A program made the position numbers and the translations under genes. From positions 1 to 42,714 of IMG/VR virus record IMGVR_UViG_3300031999_000060: DNA of 42,714 bases. One strand, 5' to 3'. Origin of the DNA: a virus. The notes beneath the pieces were generated by a model, which made no database searches, had not been told where the DNA came from, and worked only from the letters and a program-made list of their open reading frames with translations. This document shows, one piece after another, positions 23,520 through 30,838 of this stretch. Within the stretch, counting starts at the first letter, position 1. Each line of letters begins with the position of its first letter.

Positions 23520-23701
23520 CCGTAAATCTCCTTTGCGAATTTACCGAAGTTCGTCACTCTTAGACTGAGTTTTGCAAGAACCTCATAATCAACCCTAAAC
23601 TCCCAAGCGATGTGCATAGTATCCATTGGAGAAAGCCTCATTCCCTTCTCTAAACGATACTCGATGACCTTATCTAAGGCCACTCTCCATTTGAATCTCA
23701 A
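23516..23701 (-). CDS. Small helical phage protein, 61 aa (TTG start)
   Basis: The TTG at 23701 sits in a four-base overlap with the previous stop, after AAGGAGGTAGAACA. Longer extensions would read through the neighbour gene. The product is helical: RFKWRVALDKVIEYRLEKGM, then SPMDTMHIAWEFRVDYEVLA and a final basic helix. Such size and charge suit a small DNA-binding or regulatory protein. No family is recognised. Confidence 0.5.
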   Translation of the reverse strand: MRFKWRVALDKVIEYRLEKGMRLSPMDTMHIAWEFRVDYEVLAKLSLRVTNFGKFAKEIYG

Positions 23702-23883
23702 TGTTCTACCTCCTTGGCCTCGGCCTCGATGATTCGATCTGGCTCTGCCGGATCTGGAATTTCGACCTGGATGAGGTATCTCTTGCATCCGGAACGTTTT
23801 GACCCCGGGAAATTACTGGCGAGGATCTGCATCGAAGGGTTTTTCATATATGGATAAATATCCATGTAAAGATCGACCTTCAT
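23698..23883 (-). CDS. Small phage protein, 61 aa
   Basis: The ATG at 23883 overlaps the transglycosylase stop by four bases and follows GGGAGAAAAGTCA. The product is MKVDLYMDIYPYMKNPSMQI..., then beta strands (KRYLIQVEIPDPAEPDRIIE), with an acidic tail. The composition is that of a small soluble alpha/beta protein. No assigned function. Confidence 0.5.
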   Translation of the reverse strand: MKVDLYMDIYPYMKNPSMQILASNFPGSKRSGCKRYLIQVEIPDPAEPDRIIEAEAKEVEH

Positions 23884-24470
23884 TGACTTTTCTCCCATTT
23901 CTTGATTAAGGATAACGCGAGATGATTGCGCGTGATCTGATCGACGTAACCCTTTTGTTTCCCGCCAACATATGCTTCCAAGGCCCTGACTGGATCTCCT
24001 CCGTACTGATTGAGTAAATCCATCAAAATCAAATTCCCGGCCCGGATGCTCTTGTCCACATCAAATAGATCTCTGGCATTAGTACAAATCCCCGCCTTGA
24101 CCAGAGCTTTTCCGTGAACAGAATACCTTACTTGAGTCAATCCCCATGCCTGGGCTGAAGAGATCGCCGTGGGCGTGAATTCGCTTTCGGCTCGGATCAG
24201 GGAGAGAATCAGTAAGGGATAATCGCACTTCATGGCCTCGGCCACGATCTGGCGACTCATATTCATTGAGATTTTATTGGATCTACCGAATACCCATTGC
24301 GCCAAATTCTCCTGATAGGCTTGATCGACTTTGGCCGGAGCCTTCAGTCTCATGAGAAGAAAATCTCTTTCCTCTTGGATACTTTTATAATCTGCCTTGG
24401 AAGTAAAAACCAAAAATGCAAAGATTAAACAACACAAAATTAAAAACGAAATGGGTATTATTTTTTTCAT
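23880..24470 (-). CDS. Membrane-anchored SLT-type lytic transglycosylase
   Basis: The ATG at 24470 overlaps the preceding stop by four bases and is preceded by AGAGGAAGG. Residues 5-23 are a signal-anchor helix. The SLT goose-type lysozyme-like fold follows: the catalytic Glu at residue 95 in SLIRAESEF, then AISSAQAWGLTQV with the AxGLxQ signature at 107-113. It also has NLILMDLLNQYGGDPVRALEAYVGG with the second conserved Ala-Tyr-Asn/Val-G element. Such enzymes cut the glycan strand of peptidoglycan to give 1,6-anhydro-MurNAc. The anchor, presumably uncleaved, resembles SAR-endolysins, so a lysis or cell-wall entry role is plausible. A normal endolysin gene is not otherwise visible in the window. 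Confidence 0.82.
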   Translation of the reverse strand: MKKIIPISFLILCCLIFAFLVFTSKADYKSIQEERDFLLMRLKAPAKVDQAYQENLAQWVFGRSNKISMNMSRQIVAEAMKCDYPLLILSLIRAESEFTPTAISSAQAWGLTQVRYSVHGKALVKAGICTNARDLFDVDKSIRAGNLILMDLLNQYGGDPVRALEAYVGGKQKGYVDQITRNHLALSLIKKWEKSQ

Positions 24471-24892
24471 CCTTCCTCTTTTGGGGGTCTTACCCCTCTT
24501 TTCTTGTAATACCAAGCCAAATTATTGATCCGGATGTTTTTTGTCCGGCACTCAGAACCGCATATCTCCTGTTTAGGAAAACATAAAAGAGTGAATTCTT
24601 TCTTACAGACCTTACAGATGAAAAACCGGATCTTCTTCTTAGGCTTTGGCATTTGTCGATTCTTGGTACAGTAAACCTTTTGAAAGATTTCGATTGGAAC
24701 ATCATCCAGACGACTCGGGACTTTAAAATAATATTCATTGGAGAACCCACAAATGCAGGCCACCCGACCACTTCCAAGATTCAGGCGTTCCTGAAATAGT
24801 TTCCTGCCACACTTTGGACAAATCATCGTCTCCAATAGATCGAGCCTGAGAGGGGGAATGATCGGATTTTCTGGTTCTGGAATTACTTGCAT
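24467..24892 (-). CDS. Zinc-ribbon protein, 141 aa
   Basis: The ATG overlaps the preceding stop region by 10 bases. The protein has a CPKC (residue 25 region) with CICGFSNEYY, then CKVCKKEFTLLCF and CGSECRTKN, which is two or three zinc-binding Cys pairs. A Lys-rich middle and a Tyr-Lys-rich end (NNLAWYYKKRGVRPPKEEG) suggest nucleic-acid binding. The second part looks like the C..C....C..C of HNH-adjacent or small-subunit zinc ribbons. It is translationally coupled to the DUF5131 gene, so the two products may act together. The function is unknown. Confidence 0.6.
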   Translation of the reverse strand: MQVIPEPENPIIPPLRLDLLETMICPKCGRKLFQERLNLGSGRVACICGFSNEYYFKVPSRLDDVPIEIFQKVYCTKNRQMPKPKKKIRFFICKVCKKEFTLLCFPKQEICGSECRTKNIRINNLAWYYKKRGVRPPKEEG

Positions 24893-25782
24893 ATCGGTAA
24901 CTCGCTACACTCTTTTCCATCGAGAAGACGGCCAGCGGTTTTTTTGCCGATGCGATAAACCTCTTGGTAATCACCAAATGGTTGTGTTCCCCTTCCTTCC
25001 CATGTGGCAGCATCAAAAATTCTTGCCTGTGATGCGCCTACCCATTCCCCCCATTGTTTAAAGTAAAATGGCACCCCCGCCTCCTGGCATTGATCCCTGA
25101 CCGATCTTGCCCAATCCGGGTGCATCGGCCTTGCGCCTGGGCCGGACTCTCCGCCGAGGACTACCCACTTAATCAATCGTTTTAATTTCCATGAACCCCA
25201 TAGGCAATTTATGTATTCGTTAAGTTTGAGATCGATAGGGCCTAACATCGGCTCAATAGAGAGCCACCTAACCGTTGCCGGTATCTTCACTAATTCGCGG
25301 ATTTTCCTATCTGCCTCTCCCTGGTTTACGATCGTCACCCCGGGCCAAACATTTGGGATATAGTCTCCTCCGCCCAATTTTATTCCATAAAGTTTTCCCT
25401 TTATCAGAGTTGCCCTTTTTGTGAGCAATAGAAAAATATGTTGAGGGCAGACCTCCATCACATCAAGGGCCTGGTCGATAAAGCTATTCGGCACTTGCTT
25501 ATGAAAAAGATCATTAAGGATCAGCCAGGACTGTGGTTTTTTGGTGCGGAGGGGAAGGTCAAGATTACTTTCTCTCAGACGAATTTCCCCTGTCCATCCG
25601 ATCCTTGACATCGTTGTTAATTGAGCCACCGGAAGATGAATTTTTGGATTTGGATTAAAGGCCATTCTCGTTGATTCTCTTGCACTCCAGCAATGTTCAC
25701 AACCAGGAGAACACGGGGTACAACCGTCCACCAGGCGCCATAGTCGATCCCAATAAATCCCTTGACCGATTCGATCAAACAT
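24883..25782 (-). CDS. DUF5131 (Gp37/Gp68) radical-SAM-like protein
   Basis: I chose the ATG at 25782 because AAGGTGGTAAAA precedes it. A GTG at 25791 overlaps that site. The 299-residue protein has a Cys cluster at residues 21-31 (GCTPCSPGCEHCW) that fits the iron-sulphur ligands of this family, which was first noted in mycobacteriophage Gp37/Gp68. Further blocks are RMAFNPNPKIHL, WTGEIRLRESNLDL, FLLLTKRATLIK, RWLSIEPMLGPIDL and WVVLGGESGPGARPM, with the typical GWxE-like signature region (YFKQWGEW). The family is radical-SAM related, but its reaction is not known to me. It stands between an ASCH gene and a zinc-ribbon gene. Confidence 0.85.
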   Translation of the reverse strand: MFDRIGQGIYWDRLWRLVDGCTPCSPGCEHCWSARESTRMAFNPNPKIHLPVAQLTTMSRIGWTGEIRLRESNLDLPLRTKKPQSWLILNDLFHKQVPNSFIDQALDVMEVCPQHIFLLLTKRATLIKGKLYGIKLGGGDYIPNVWPGVTIVNQGEADRKIRELVKIPATVRWLSIEPMLGPIDLKLNEYINCLWGSWKLKRLIKWVVLGGESGPGARPMHPDWARSVRDQCQEAGVPFYFKQWGEWVGASQARIFDAATWEGRGTQPFGDYQEVYRIGKKTAGRLLDGKECSELPICK

Positions 25783-25784
25783 TT

Positions 25785-26135
25785 TTACCACCTTATTAAG
25801 AGGCCGCAGAATGGAAGTCTGCCTTTAAAGAAATCAAACATCTCGGCCCAAGTGCTGAACCCATCCGCATGAGCCAAGGATTCACGTTCATCTGGATCAA
25901 GATAAATGCCCCGGTACTGAACTAAACTCGAACTCCATATCTCGATTCCCTCAACGGAATAACATGTTCTTCCACCCAAACTACGAACGGCTTTAGTTCT
26001 AAGTCCTACGTATAGGTATAGAAGATCTCCCATTTTTGGATCTCTACCATCTTTTCGTTTTGCGCGAATGGTCTGTCTTTTAAGGTCTAATTCTATGGCC
26101 CGAACAAATCTTGGTTGAAAATTAAGGGCTGGCAT
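25785..26135 (-). CDS. ASCH-domain protein, 116 aa
   Basis: The N-terminal ALNFQPRFVRAIELDLKRQT then IRAKRKDGRDPKMGDLLYLY has the ASCH pattern: F...f...I..G.K.qTIR.kR....GD.l.ly. ASCH domains are small beta-barrels that bind RNA or modified nucleotides. Several ASCH proteins are nucleotide- or nucleoside-processing enzymes. It overlaps the resolvase gene by 14 bases and abuts the DUF5131 gene. Its genomic neighbours suggest RNA or nucleotide modification, but the substrate is unknown. Confidence 0.72.
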   Translation of the reverse strand: MPALNFQPRFVRAIELDLKRQTIRAKRKDGRDPKMGDLLYLYVGLRTKAVRSLGGRTCYSVEGIEIWSSSLVQYRGIYLDPDERESLAHADGFSTWAEMFDFFKGRLPFCGLLIRW

Positions 26136-26613
26136 TTCCTACCCCCTTTAAAAACTTTTCTCGATTATCAGCAAAGTATATACTGACTGCTAAAGCACTC
26201 CATTCATGACCATGGATCTGATATAATTTGCCTGGTTCTTTCTTGGTCCCGATCGCGCCGAATCGATCAATCAGAACTTGTTTAATATTGGTATCCTGGG
26301 CCCTGGCAGTTCCGCAGAAATGGCATTTGATCTCTCCCCGGTAAACTACATAGATCTTAGCTGTGTAATCCAAAAGTCTTTCCTGGAGATGCCCGATGAA
26401 ATTTTCGGTCATCAGAACACTCTTGCCGATCGGCATTCCCATGTGTTGGATACCTTCTATGACCGGGATGCCCTCGAACTCTTCGGCTACCCTGAGATCG
26501 GCCAGAATCTTTTCATTCAAGTCGGTAAAATTCTTGATCACGGTTTCTGTTGCCGTATCCCAAAGCACAAAAGCTGTCTTGTCCGTACCTGGGTCAAAAC
26601 CTGCTATCCTCAT
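26122..26613 (-). CDS. RuvC-like Holliday junction resolvase (RNase H fold)
   Basis: The protein begins MRIAGFDPGTDKTAFVLWD, with the first catalytic Asp at residue 7 in the DPG motif. The second acidic residue, Glu 53, is in IPVIEGIQHMGM. The end has YQIHGHEWSALAVSIYF (His 136), the place where RuvC-type enzymes have H..DA. Here Ser replaces that Asp, and Glu 137 may take its part. A TARAQDTNIKQVLIDRFG helix is where RuvC has its metal-binding and dimer helices. Such enzymes resolve branched DNA made during recombination. The operon also holds the exonuclease and RecT, which fits. Size is normal (163 residues). Confidence 0.78.
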   Translation of the reverse strand: MRIAGFDPGTDKTAFVLWDTATETVIKNFTDLNEKILADLRVAEEFEGIPVIEGIQHMGMPIGKSVLMTENFIGHLQERLLDYTAKIYVVYRGEIKCHFCGTARAQDTNIKQVLIDRFGAIGTKKEPGKLYQIHGHEWSALAVSIYFADNREKFLKGVGNASP

Positions 26614-26945
26614 CCGTTACTCCAATCCATTTGAATTTGACGACCTGTTTTGCGAAGACTTTCCAAATATTTTTGTTCTTTGCGAATTAACTCTTCCATA
26701 GATGATGTTGCTTCTTCCGGATATAGATTATGATGTATTTTACATAAGACTTCTCTGAGAGCCTTCTTGTGATCTTCCATCAACCCTTCCGCCATGGCCT
26801 GTAGGTCTTTGATAATCTTTATCCCGTCTTCACCGTCCTCTGTGGGCACGGCTTTAATTTGCAGACTTGGCCGGAAATTAGAAAACTGCTCGTATGGATG
26901 ATTAAAAGTGCGACCTGCTGATATAGTGATCTCGGTGATCTTCAT
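26610..26945 (-). CDS. Small phage protein, 111 aa
   Basis: An AAAGGAGAAT ribosome binding site precedes the ATG, just downstream of the 26960-26993 hairpin. The opening MKITEITISAGRTFNHPYEQ then FSNFRPSLQIKAV is a beta-hairpin pattern seen in small phage proteins of unknown function. The rest is helical (EGLMEDHKKALREVLCKI... IRKEQKYLESLRKTG). It overlaps the RuvC gene by four bases. No catalytic motif is visible. Confidence 0.55.
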   Translation of the reverse strand: MKITEITISAGRTFNHPYEQFSNFRPSLQIKAVPTEDGEDGIKIIKDLQAMAEGLMEDHKKALREVLCKIHHNLYPEEATSSMEELIRKEQKYLESLRKTGRQIQMDWSNG

Positions 26946-26959
26946 ATTCTCCTTTCATT

Positions 26960-26993
26960 GCGCCCCCACCTGACTCCACTCAAGAGGGGGCGC
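26960..26993. other. Perfect 8-bp intergenic stem
   Basis: GCGCCCCC (26960-26967) pairs with GGGGGCGC (26986-26993) around an 18-base loop. It lies between two minus-strand genes, 4 bases upstream of the AAAGGAG site for the 26610 gene. On the minus strand no U-run follows, so it is not a standard terminator. It may slow or protect the mRNA, hold the RBS, or be a processing site. Confidence 0.55.
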
Positions 26994-27012
26994 TTCGGTA
27001 TCGAGTTACCGT

Positions 27013-27297
27013 TTATTCTAATTGCTCATCTGAGGACTCTATCGCATTCTTGGGCATCTCCTTTCGTTTCTGAATTTCCGAAGACTTCTCCTGCGGAGGC
27101 TTCGGATTCGGTTTCGGTAAAATGCTTATATCAAGTTCCGCCTCAGTCCCGATCGCCTGGATCTGGACCCGATCGCCACTATCGAGCGTTAGGATAACCG
27201 CATCACTTCCGTTCTTGTCCGCATACTTCAGGTCCACGCTCATGATGACTCGGGCGGGCATCTTCCTGGTTATGTCGAGAATGAAATCGGGTATCAT
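27013..27297 (-). CDS. Small phage protein, 94 aa
   Basis: The ATG follows GAAGGAGAAGAAAAT. Residues 1-60 form beta strands (RVIMSVDLKYADKNGSDAVI; RVQIQAIGTEAELDISI), like a small OB or barrel. A Pro/Lys/Glu-rich tail follows (PKPNPKPPQEKSSEIQK... SSDEQLE). The acidic tail on an OB-like core recalls single-strand binding proteins, but I cannot show this. Translation is coupled to the preceding small gene. Confidence 0.5.
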   Translation of the reverse strand: MIPDFILDITRKMPARVIMSVDLKYADKNGSDAVILTLDSGDRVQIQAIGTEAELDISILPKPNPKPPQEKSSEIQKRKEMPKNAIESSDEQLE

Positions 27298-27464
27298 ATT
27301 TTCTTCTCCTTCACGTCAGTTGGATAAGACAGGGCCAGGAATAGGGCCCTTCGTTCTTCCTTCCCCTCGGCCACTTGCTGATCGAAGATTTTCTTCTGGA
27401 ATCCGGTAAGGGCCGCGATCTTTTCTCTTATCCATTCATTGGATCTGGCCGGGAAATACTTCAT
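27294..27464 (-). CDS. Small phage protein, 56 aa
   Basis: I set the start at the ATG in the TAATG overlap with the replication gene (27464) after a GGAGATC site. The longer frame upstream lies inside the replication gene. The product is MKYFPARSNEWIREKIAALT, then GFQKKIFDQQVAEGKEERRA and LFLALSYPTDVKEKKI, which is one or two helices. The function is unknown. Confidence 0.5.
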   Translation of the reverse strand: MKYFPARSNEWIREKIAALTGFQKKIFDQQVAEGKEERRALFLALSYPTDVKEKKI

Positions 27465-28483
27465 TACTTGATCTCCTTCCCGATCTTCGATAGCAAATCT
27501 TTTATCTGATCTGGATTCATGGGTTTGAAGCAGGCCGGGCAGCATTCAAATTTCTTCAGATCTTCCAGGAGCGTTTCCTTCTTGCATTTTGGACAGGTGC
27601 CCCAAAGATCCTTGGCGACAACTTGTAGTTTCGGTCTTGCCTTGGACTGTCTGATATTGTCGTATTTCCCCTCCAGTACGCCTAGCGCATTCTCCTGGTT
27701 GGCCACAACCCAATCGTAAGTAGCTCGCCATCCCCGATCATTTTCTCCCATCAGAAAAGGTGTTTTGATGATCTTCTGGAAGACCTGGACCCAATAGGTA
27801 TGTATATCCGGATTCTCGCGTAGTCTGATCTTTGCCTTCTGGATTCTTGACGGTAGAGCTTCACGGACTTCCGGCAGGCCGGCATCGGCGCAAATGGCAT
27901 TCCACGCCTGAATCAGTTGGTGCGCATCCTGAAGTAATTTTTGATCTCTCACTTCTTCCTCCTCTGTCCTTTCCTGCTCGGGTGGATTCTCTGGTTCTTC
28001 TTCCTCTTCAATCTCCGGCTCCAAAGCCTTATTCAGGCGCTTACTACTCAAGACTTTTTCGACCATAGAAATCAATTCTTCGTTATGACTTACTCTTCTA
28101 ATTTCAGACTCCTGAATCCAATATCGAAACAGTTCTACCAATTTACTTTTTGGCAGTTTCGTGAGATTTGTCGCTATGCCCTTTGCATGTTTCTGGTTGG
28201 TGGCTGGATTGTATTTGAGAAAATTTTTGATGAAGATCACTGAATTTTCCTCATCAAAAGCTATCATCTTCTTTTCGATTAATTCCTGTCTGGCCGCGTT
28301 GTAATCCTCTTCCGTGAATTTTTTCAGATGTAGGAAAGTATATCCATTCCTAATGACGTAAAGGCCGATTCCGTTGGACTGAGGAGAAGTCATTAGATAG
28401 ATAAAGAGGATCATCGCGTCTTTACTCAAATACGGAAATGTTTGATCTTCCCATATTTTTACAAAGATCTTCCGGTAGTTCAT
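27464..28483 (-). CDS. Phage replication protein, winged-helix plus zinc ribbon
   Basis: The 339-residue protein opens MNYRKIFVKIWEDQTFPYLS then an N-terminal helix-turn-helix-like part (residues about 10-100, with AILFIYLMTSPQSNGIGLYV). This is the usual N-terminus of phage replisome organiser and DnaD-like proteins. Residues about 195-275 (AWNAICADAGLPEVREAL... FLMGENDRGWRATYDWVVAN) resemble the DnaD-like C-terminal region that binds single-stranded DNA. The end has a zinc ribbon, CPKC/CCPAC. An acidic linker (EIEEEEEPENPP) joins them. It probably loads the helicase or primes at the phage origin, but I see no origin repeats in the window. Its start lacks a strong ribosome site and is near the RecT stop. 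Confidence 0.7.
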   Translation of the reverse strand: MNYRKIFVKIWEDQTFPYLSKDAMILFIYLMTSPQSNGIGLYVIRNGYTFLHLKKFTEEDYNAARQELIEKKMIAFDEENSVIFIKNFLKYNPATNQKHAKGIATNLTKLPKSKLVELFRYWIQESEIRRVSHNEELISMVEKVLSSKRLNKALEPEIEEEEEPENPPEQERTEEEEVRDQKLLQDAHQLIQAWNAICADAGLPEVREALPSRIQKAKIRLRENPDIHTYWVQVFQKIIKTPFLMGENDRGWRATYDWVVANQENALGVLEGKYDNIRQSKARPKLQVVAKDLWGTCPKCKKETLLEDLKKFECCPACFKPMNPDQIKDLLSKIGKEIK

Positions 28484-28495
28484 CGATTCGCCGTT

Positions 28496-29758
28496 CTATT
28501 TGCTGTGGAGAAAACAAGCGTTCTGTTTGTAAAAAGTGCATAGGTTGACACAGTAGATAGTGGCTACCCGGCAATTCTGCTTCTCTCCCCCTGGAGGACA
28601 TTTAACCTCATCGTTCGGAAAGATGAAATCATTTCTACTCATTCCTTTGGGCAACATCAATTTGGGCATCAGTTTTTCTTTCCCCGGTTTGATCACGGCA
28701 TTTCTATCGTGGAATGATTGTGGCCCCGACGATTCAAACATGGGAATATCTTCGTCATCTTCTCCGGGTTCCCGGGAAGGTCTTGCCGGTTCCTGAAGCG
28801 GGGGCTCGGGCGGTAGTGCGGGAGGAGGGGAAGGTTCAGGCTTACAAGGAGGCGCCGGCTGTGCCAAGGCAGCCGGACTTGTCTTTATGCTCTGACCTTC
28901 CCCTGAGAGCTTTTCGGTTAGCTTATTTTCTTTATCCGCGGTCTTCTGCTCGACCGTCTTGGATGATTCCGGAAGTTGGGCGAGATCCAATCCTACATCC
29001 GGATCAATTACCTGAATGCCCGCTTCCTGATACTCATCGATGATTGCTGCCTTCTGCCATTCAGGAGAGAGGGGTAGCCATTTTGCCAATCGGCGCATCG
29101 GAGTTTTCTTCTCCATCTCTTCAGGAAACTTATTCCATGGACTATCGGAAACATTTTTCTTGTTGGCCAGGGCTTGTTTTTTCGTTTCCTCGATTTCCTC
29201 AGCCCACATCCATTCCCACTTAGGCGTTCCATCTTTCATGATCGCCATGGAATAAACTCCGAGCATTGCCTTACCCCGTTTAGAGGGCGGTAAAGGTTTA
29301 TGAATCATTTTATGATCGCTGCCCTCATCGAGAACGAATACCTCGTTCACATAGACAATCCGGGAATAGCAATCCTTTACTTGATTGCTTCGATAAGCGA
29401 GTTCAACATACCCCCGATAGCCGATGATCAGTTGGCAATCATATCTATTGAACTGAGAATTCCAGAACGGGACCAGGTTTGCATGGCCAAGATGCTGGCC
29501 GATCTCCAGGCCAAGATTCGCGGCCTGCATGATCGATCCTAAGAAGCTCTTCTGGTCACACTCCAGGAGTTTGGGGTTTATCCTCACAGCATTAACTACC
29601 AGACTAATAAGCCTGTCGGCCTTCAGGTGCTTGGGAAGGGCATGTTCAAGCCGAGCCTTATTTTTGGTCAATAGATCTAAAACTGTGCCCGCTGTTCCCT
29701 GGACTGCCGGGAGTCCTCCGGTTTCTGGTTTCTCACTTGGATTGATTTTGGTTGCCAT
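28496..29758 (-). CDS. recT: RecT family single-strand annealing recombinase
   Basis: I chose the ATG at 29758 because AAAGGAGCAAGAAC precedes it. Longer frames lack such a site. The first ~250 residues have the RecT pattern: LPKHLKADRLISLVVNAVRI, then GSIMQAANLGLEIGQHLGHA, and YRGYVELAYRSNQV. RecT anneals complementary strands made by the partner exonuclease encoded just upstream. The C-terminal 170 residues are unusual: a Pro-rich linker (PPPALPPEPPLQEPARPSRE), an acidic patch, then a Cys-rich end with seven Cys (residues 384-417). That tail is not part of typical RecT and could bind zinc. Confidence 0.85.
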   Translation of the reverse strand: MATKINPSEKPETGGLPAVQGTAGTVLDLLTKNKARLEHALPKHLKADRLISLVVNAVRINPKLLECDQKSFLGSIMQAANLGLEIGQHLGHANLVPFWNSQFNRYDCQLIIGYRGYVELAYRSNQVKDCYSRIVYVNEVFVLDEGSDHKMIHKPLPPSKRGKAMLGVYSMAIMKDGTPKWEWMWAEEIEETKKQALANKKNVSDSPWNKFPEEMEKKTPMRRLAKWLPLSPEWQKAAIIDEYQEAGIQVIDPDVGLDLAQLPESSKTVEQKTADKENKLTEKLSGEGQSIKTSPAALAQPAPPCKPEPSPPPALPPEPPLQEPARPSREPGEDDEDIPMFESSGPQSFHDRNAVIKPGKEKLMPKLMLPKGMSRNDFIFPNDEVKCPPGGEKQNCRVATIYCVNLCTFYKQNACFLHSK

Positions 29759-29864
29759 GTTCTTGCTCCTTTGTTTATTTTTATCCGATTCGCTGTCCTG
29801 CGGGATTTTTCTTGATTTCCGGTGGCTCGGGTTTATCAAGATTATATGGAATCCATTAATTCTC

Positions 29865-30833
29865 CTATTCAATCAAAATTGGCTTTATGATATAGGGTCT
29901 AAAAACTTTCATGGGCTTCCCGGTTTTCATGTAGGATTCCATGATCTCATAAGCCGGAGGATTCCCTTTAGCAAAACCCTTCTTATCTAAACTTTGTCTT
30001 CCTGCCTGCTCTTTGAAATACACGCGCATTCCAGAACCCTCAGCGATAGAGGCACTTGCCGAATCCATCATGGACTTTATGGAATTTTCAGCGATCTCAA
30101 GAAGACCCTCTGCATTCTCTCTCAGATTTTTGGCAACCTGATATTGCTTGACAGCTTCGGCCCATTCGTTGGGATTGATTTTCTCCATGTTCACCAGTTC
30201 ACCACGGAGAACTTCCGGCATTTCGATTTGGACTGTTTCTTCCTCGGGTGCAATCCCATTTAAGACGCCTTGCCAAAACTCATTGTCCTTTTGAAAGATG
30301 ATCTCTATAAGCCGCTCATTGCGCTGTACGTCAAAATGGATGAGTTTCCATTTTTCTGCGGAGAAGATGGCAAAAGATCCCCACTTTTTTCCCGTCACAC
30401 CCAAGTAATGGGCCAACTGGACGAGATAATATTCGGGCAATCCTTCACGTTCACACTTTCCGAAAACTCCCAATCCCGGACATTTAATCTCTAAGATTCC
30501 TTCACCAAGTTTAGGATCTACAAGTTTGCGATCGATGTGCGCCCACAGATGCTTGTGAATTGGATGAAGGATTTTCTGTTTGACGATTTCAACCTGACGG
30601 CCAGTGATCTCGCCATATAGATCCGCGACAATCGATTCAAGGCGCTTCCCCCGCATGGCAGCCGGGCCAGTGGGTTCTTGTTCCTTCAATCCAACTTTCT
30701 CCAGGAAAAGATCTCTTTTGGTCTTGAAGGGCGATATGCCTAATATGATGGCCGAATCGCTCCCACCGACCCCACCCTTTCGCTGGGAGACATCATCTTC
30801 ATCAATTTGAAGTTGCCTAAGTTGCTGTTCCAT
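29865..30833 (-). CDS. Lambda-exonuclease / YqaJ-type viral recombinase
   Basis: This 322-residue protein has the YqaJ/lambda-exo nuclease core: GGSDSAIILGISPF near residues 23-36, the acidic RLE in GKRLESIVADLYGE (64-66), a D in AHIDRKL (101), the EIK catalytic pair in GILEIKCPG (115-117), and YYLVQLAHYLGVTG (135-148) with the Gln common to lambda exonuclease relatives. These enzymes degrade one strand of double-stranded DNA 5'-to-3' and pair with RecT or Bet. The C-terminal helices are probably oligomerisation elements. The neighbouring gene is RecT, so this is a complete Red-type recombination pair. Confidence 0.85.
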   Translation of the reverse strand: MEQQLRQLQIDEDDVSQRKGGVGGSDSAIILGISPFKTKRDLFLEKVGLKEQEPTGPAAMRGKRLESIVADLYGEITGRQVEIVKQKILHPIHKHLWAHIDRKLVDPKLGEGILEIKCPGLGVFGKCEREGLPEYYLVQLAHYLGVTGKKWGSFAIFSAEKWKLIHFDVQRNERLIEIIFQKDNEFWQGVLNGIAPEEETVQIEMPEVLRGELVNMEKINPNEWAEAVKQYQVAKNLRENAEGLLEIAENSIKSMMDSASASIAEGSGMRVYFKEQAGRQSLDKKGFAKGNPPAYEIMESYMKTGKPMKVFRPYIIKPILIE

Positions 30834-30838
30834 GAAGA

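Noticed and set aside
24490-24777. Second frame in the zinc-ribbon gene
   Set aside because: It runs inside the gene with the Cys pairs, lacks a ribosome site, and has no protein-like pattern.
29781-29852. 23-codon frame with an ATT start between RecT and exonuclease genes (IPYNLDKPEPPEIKK...)
   Set aside because: The composition is protein-like and an AGGAG site is near, but ATT starts are very rare and the frame is too short to be sure.
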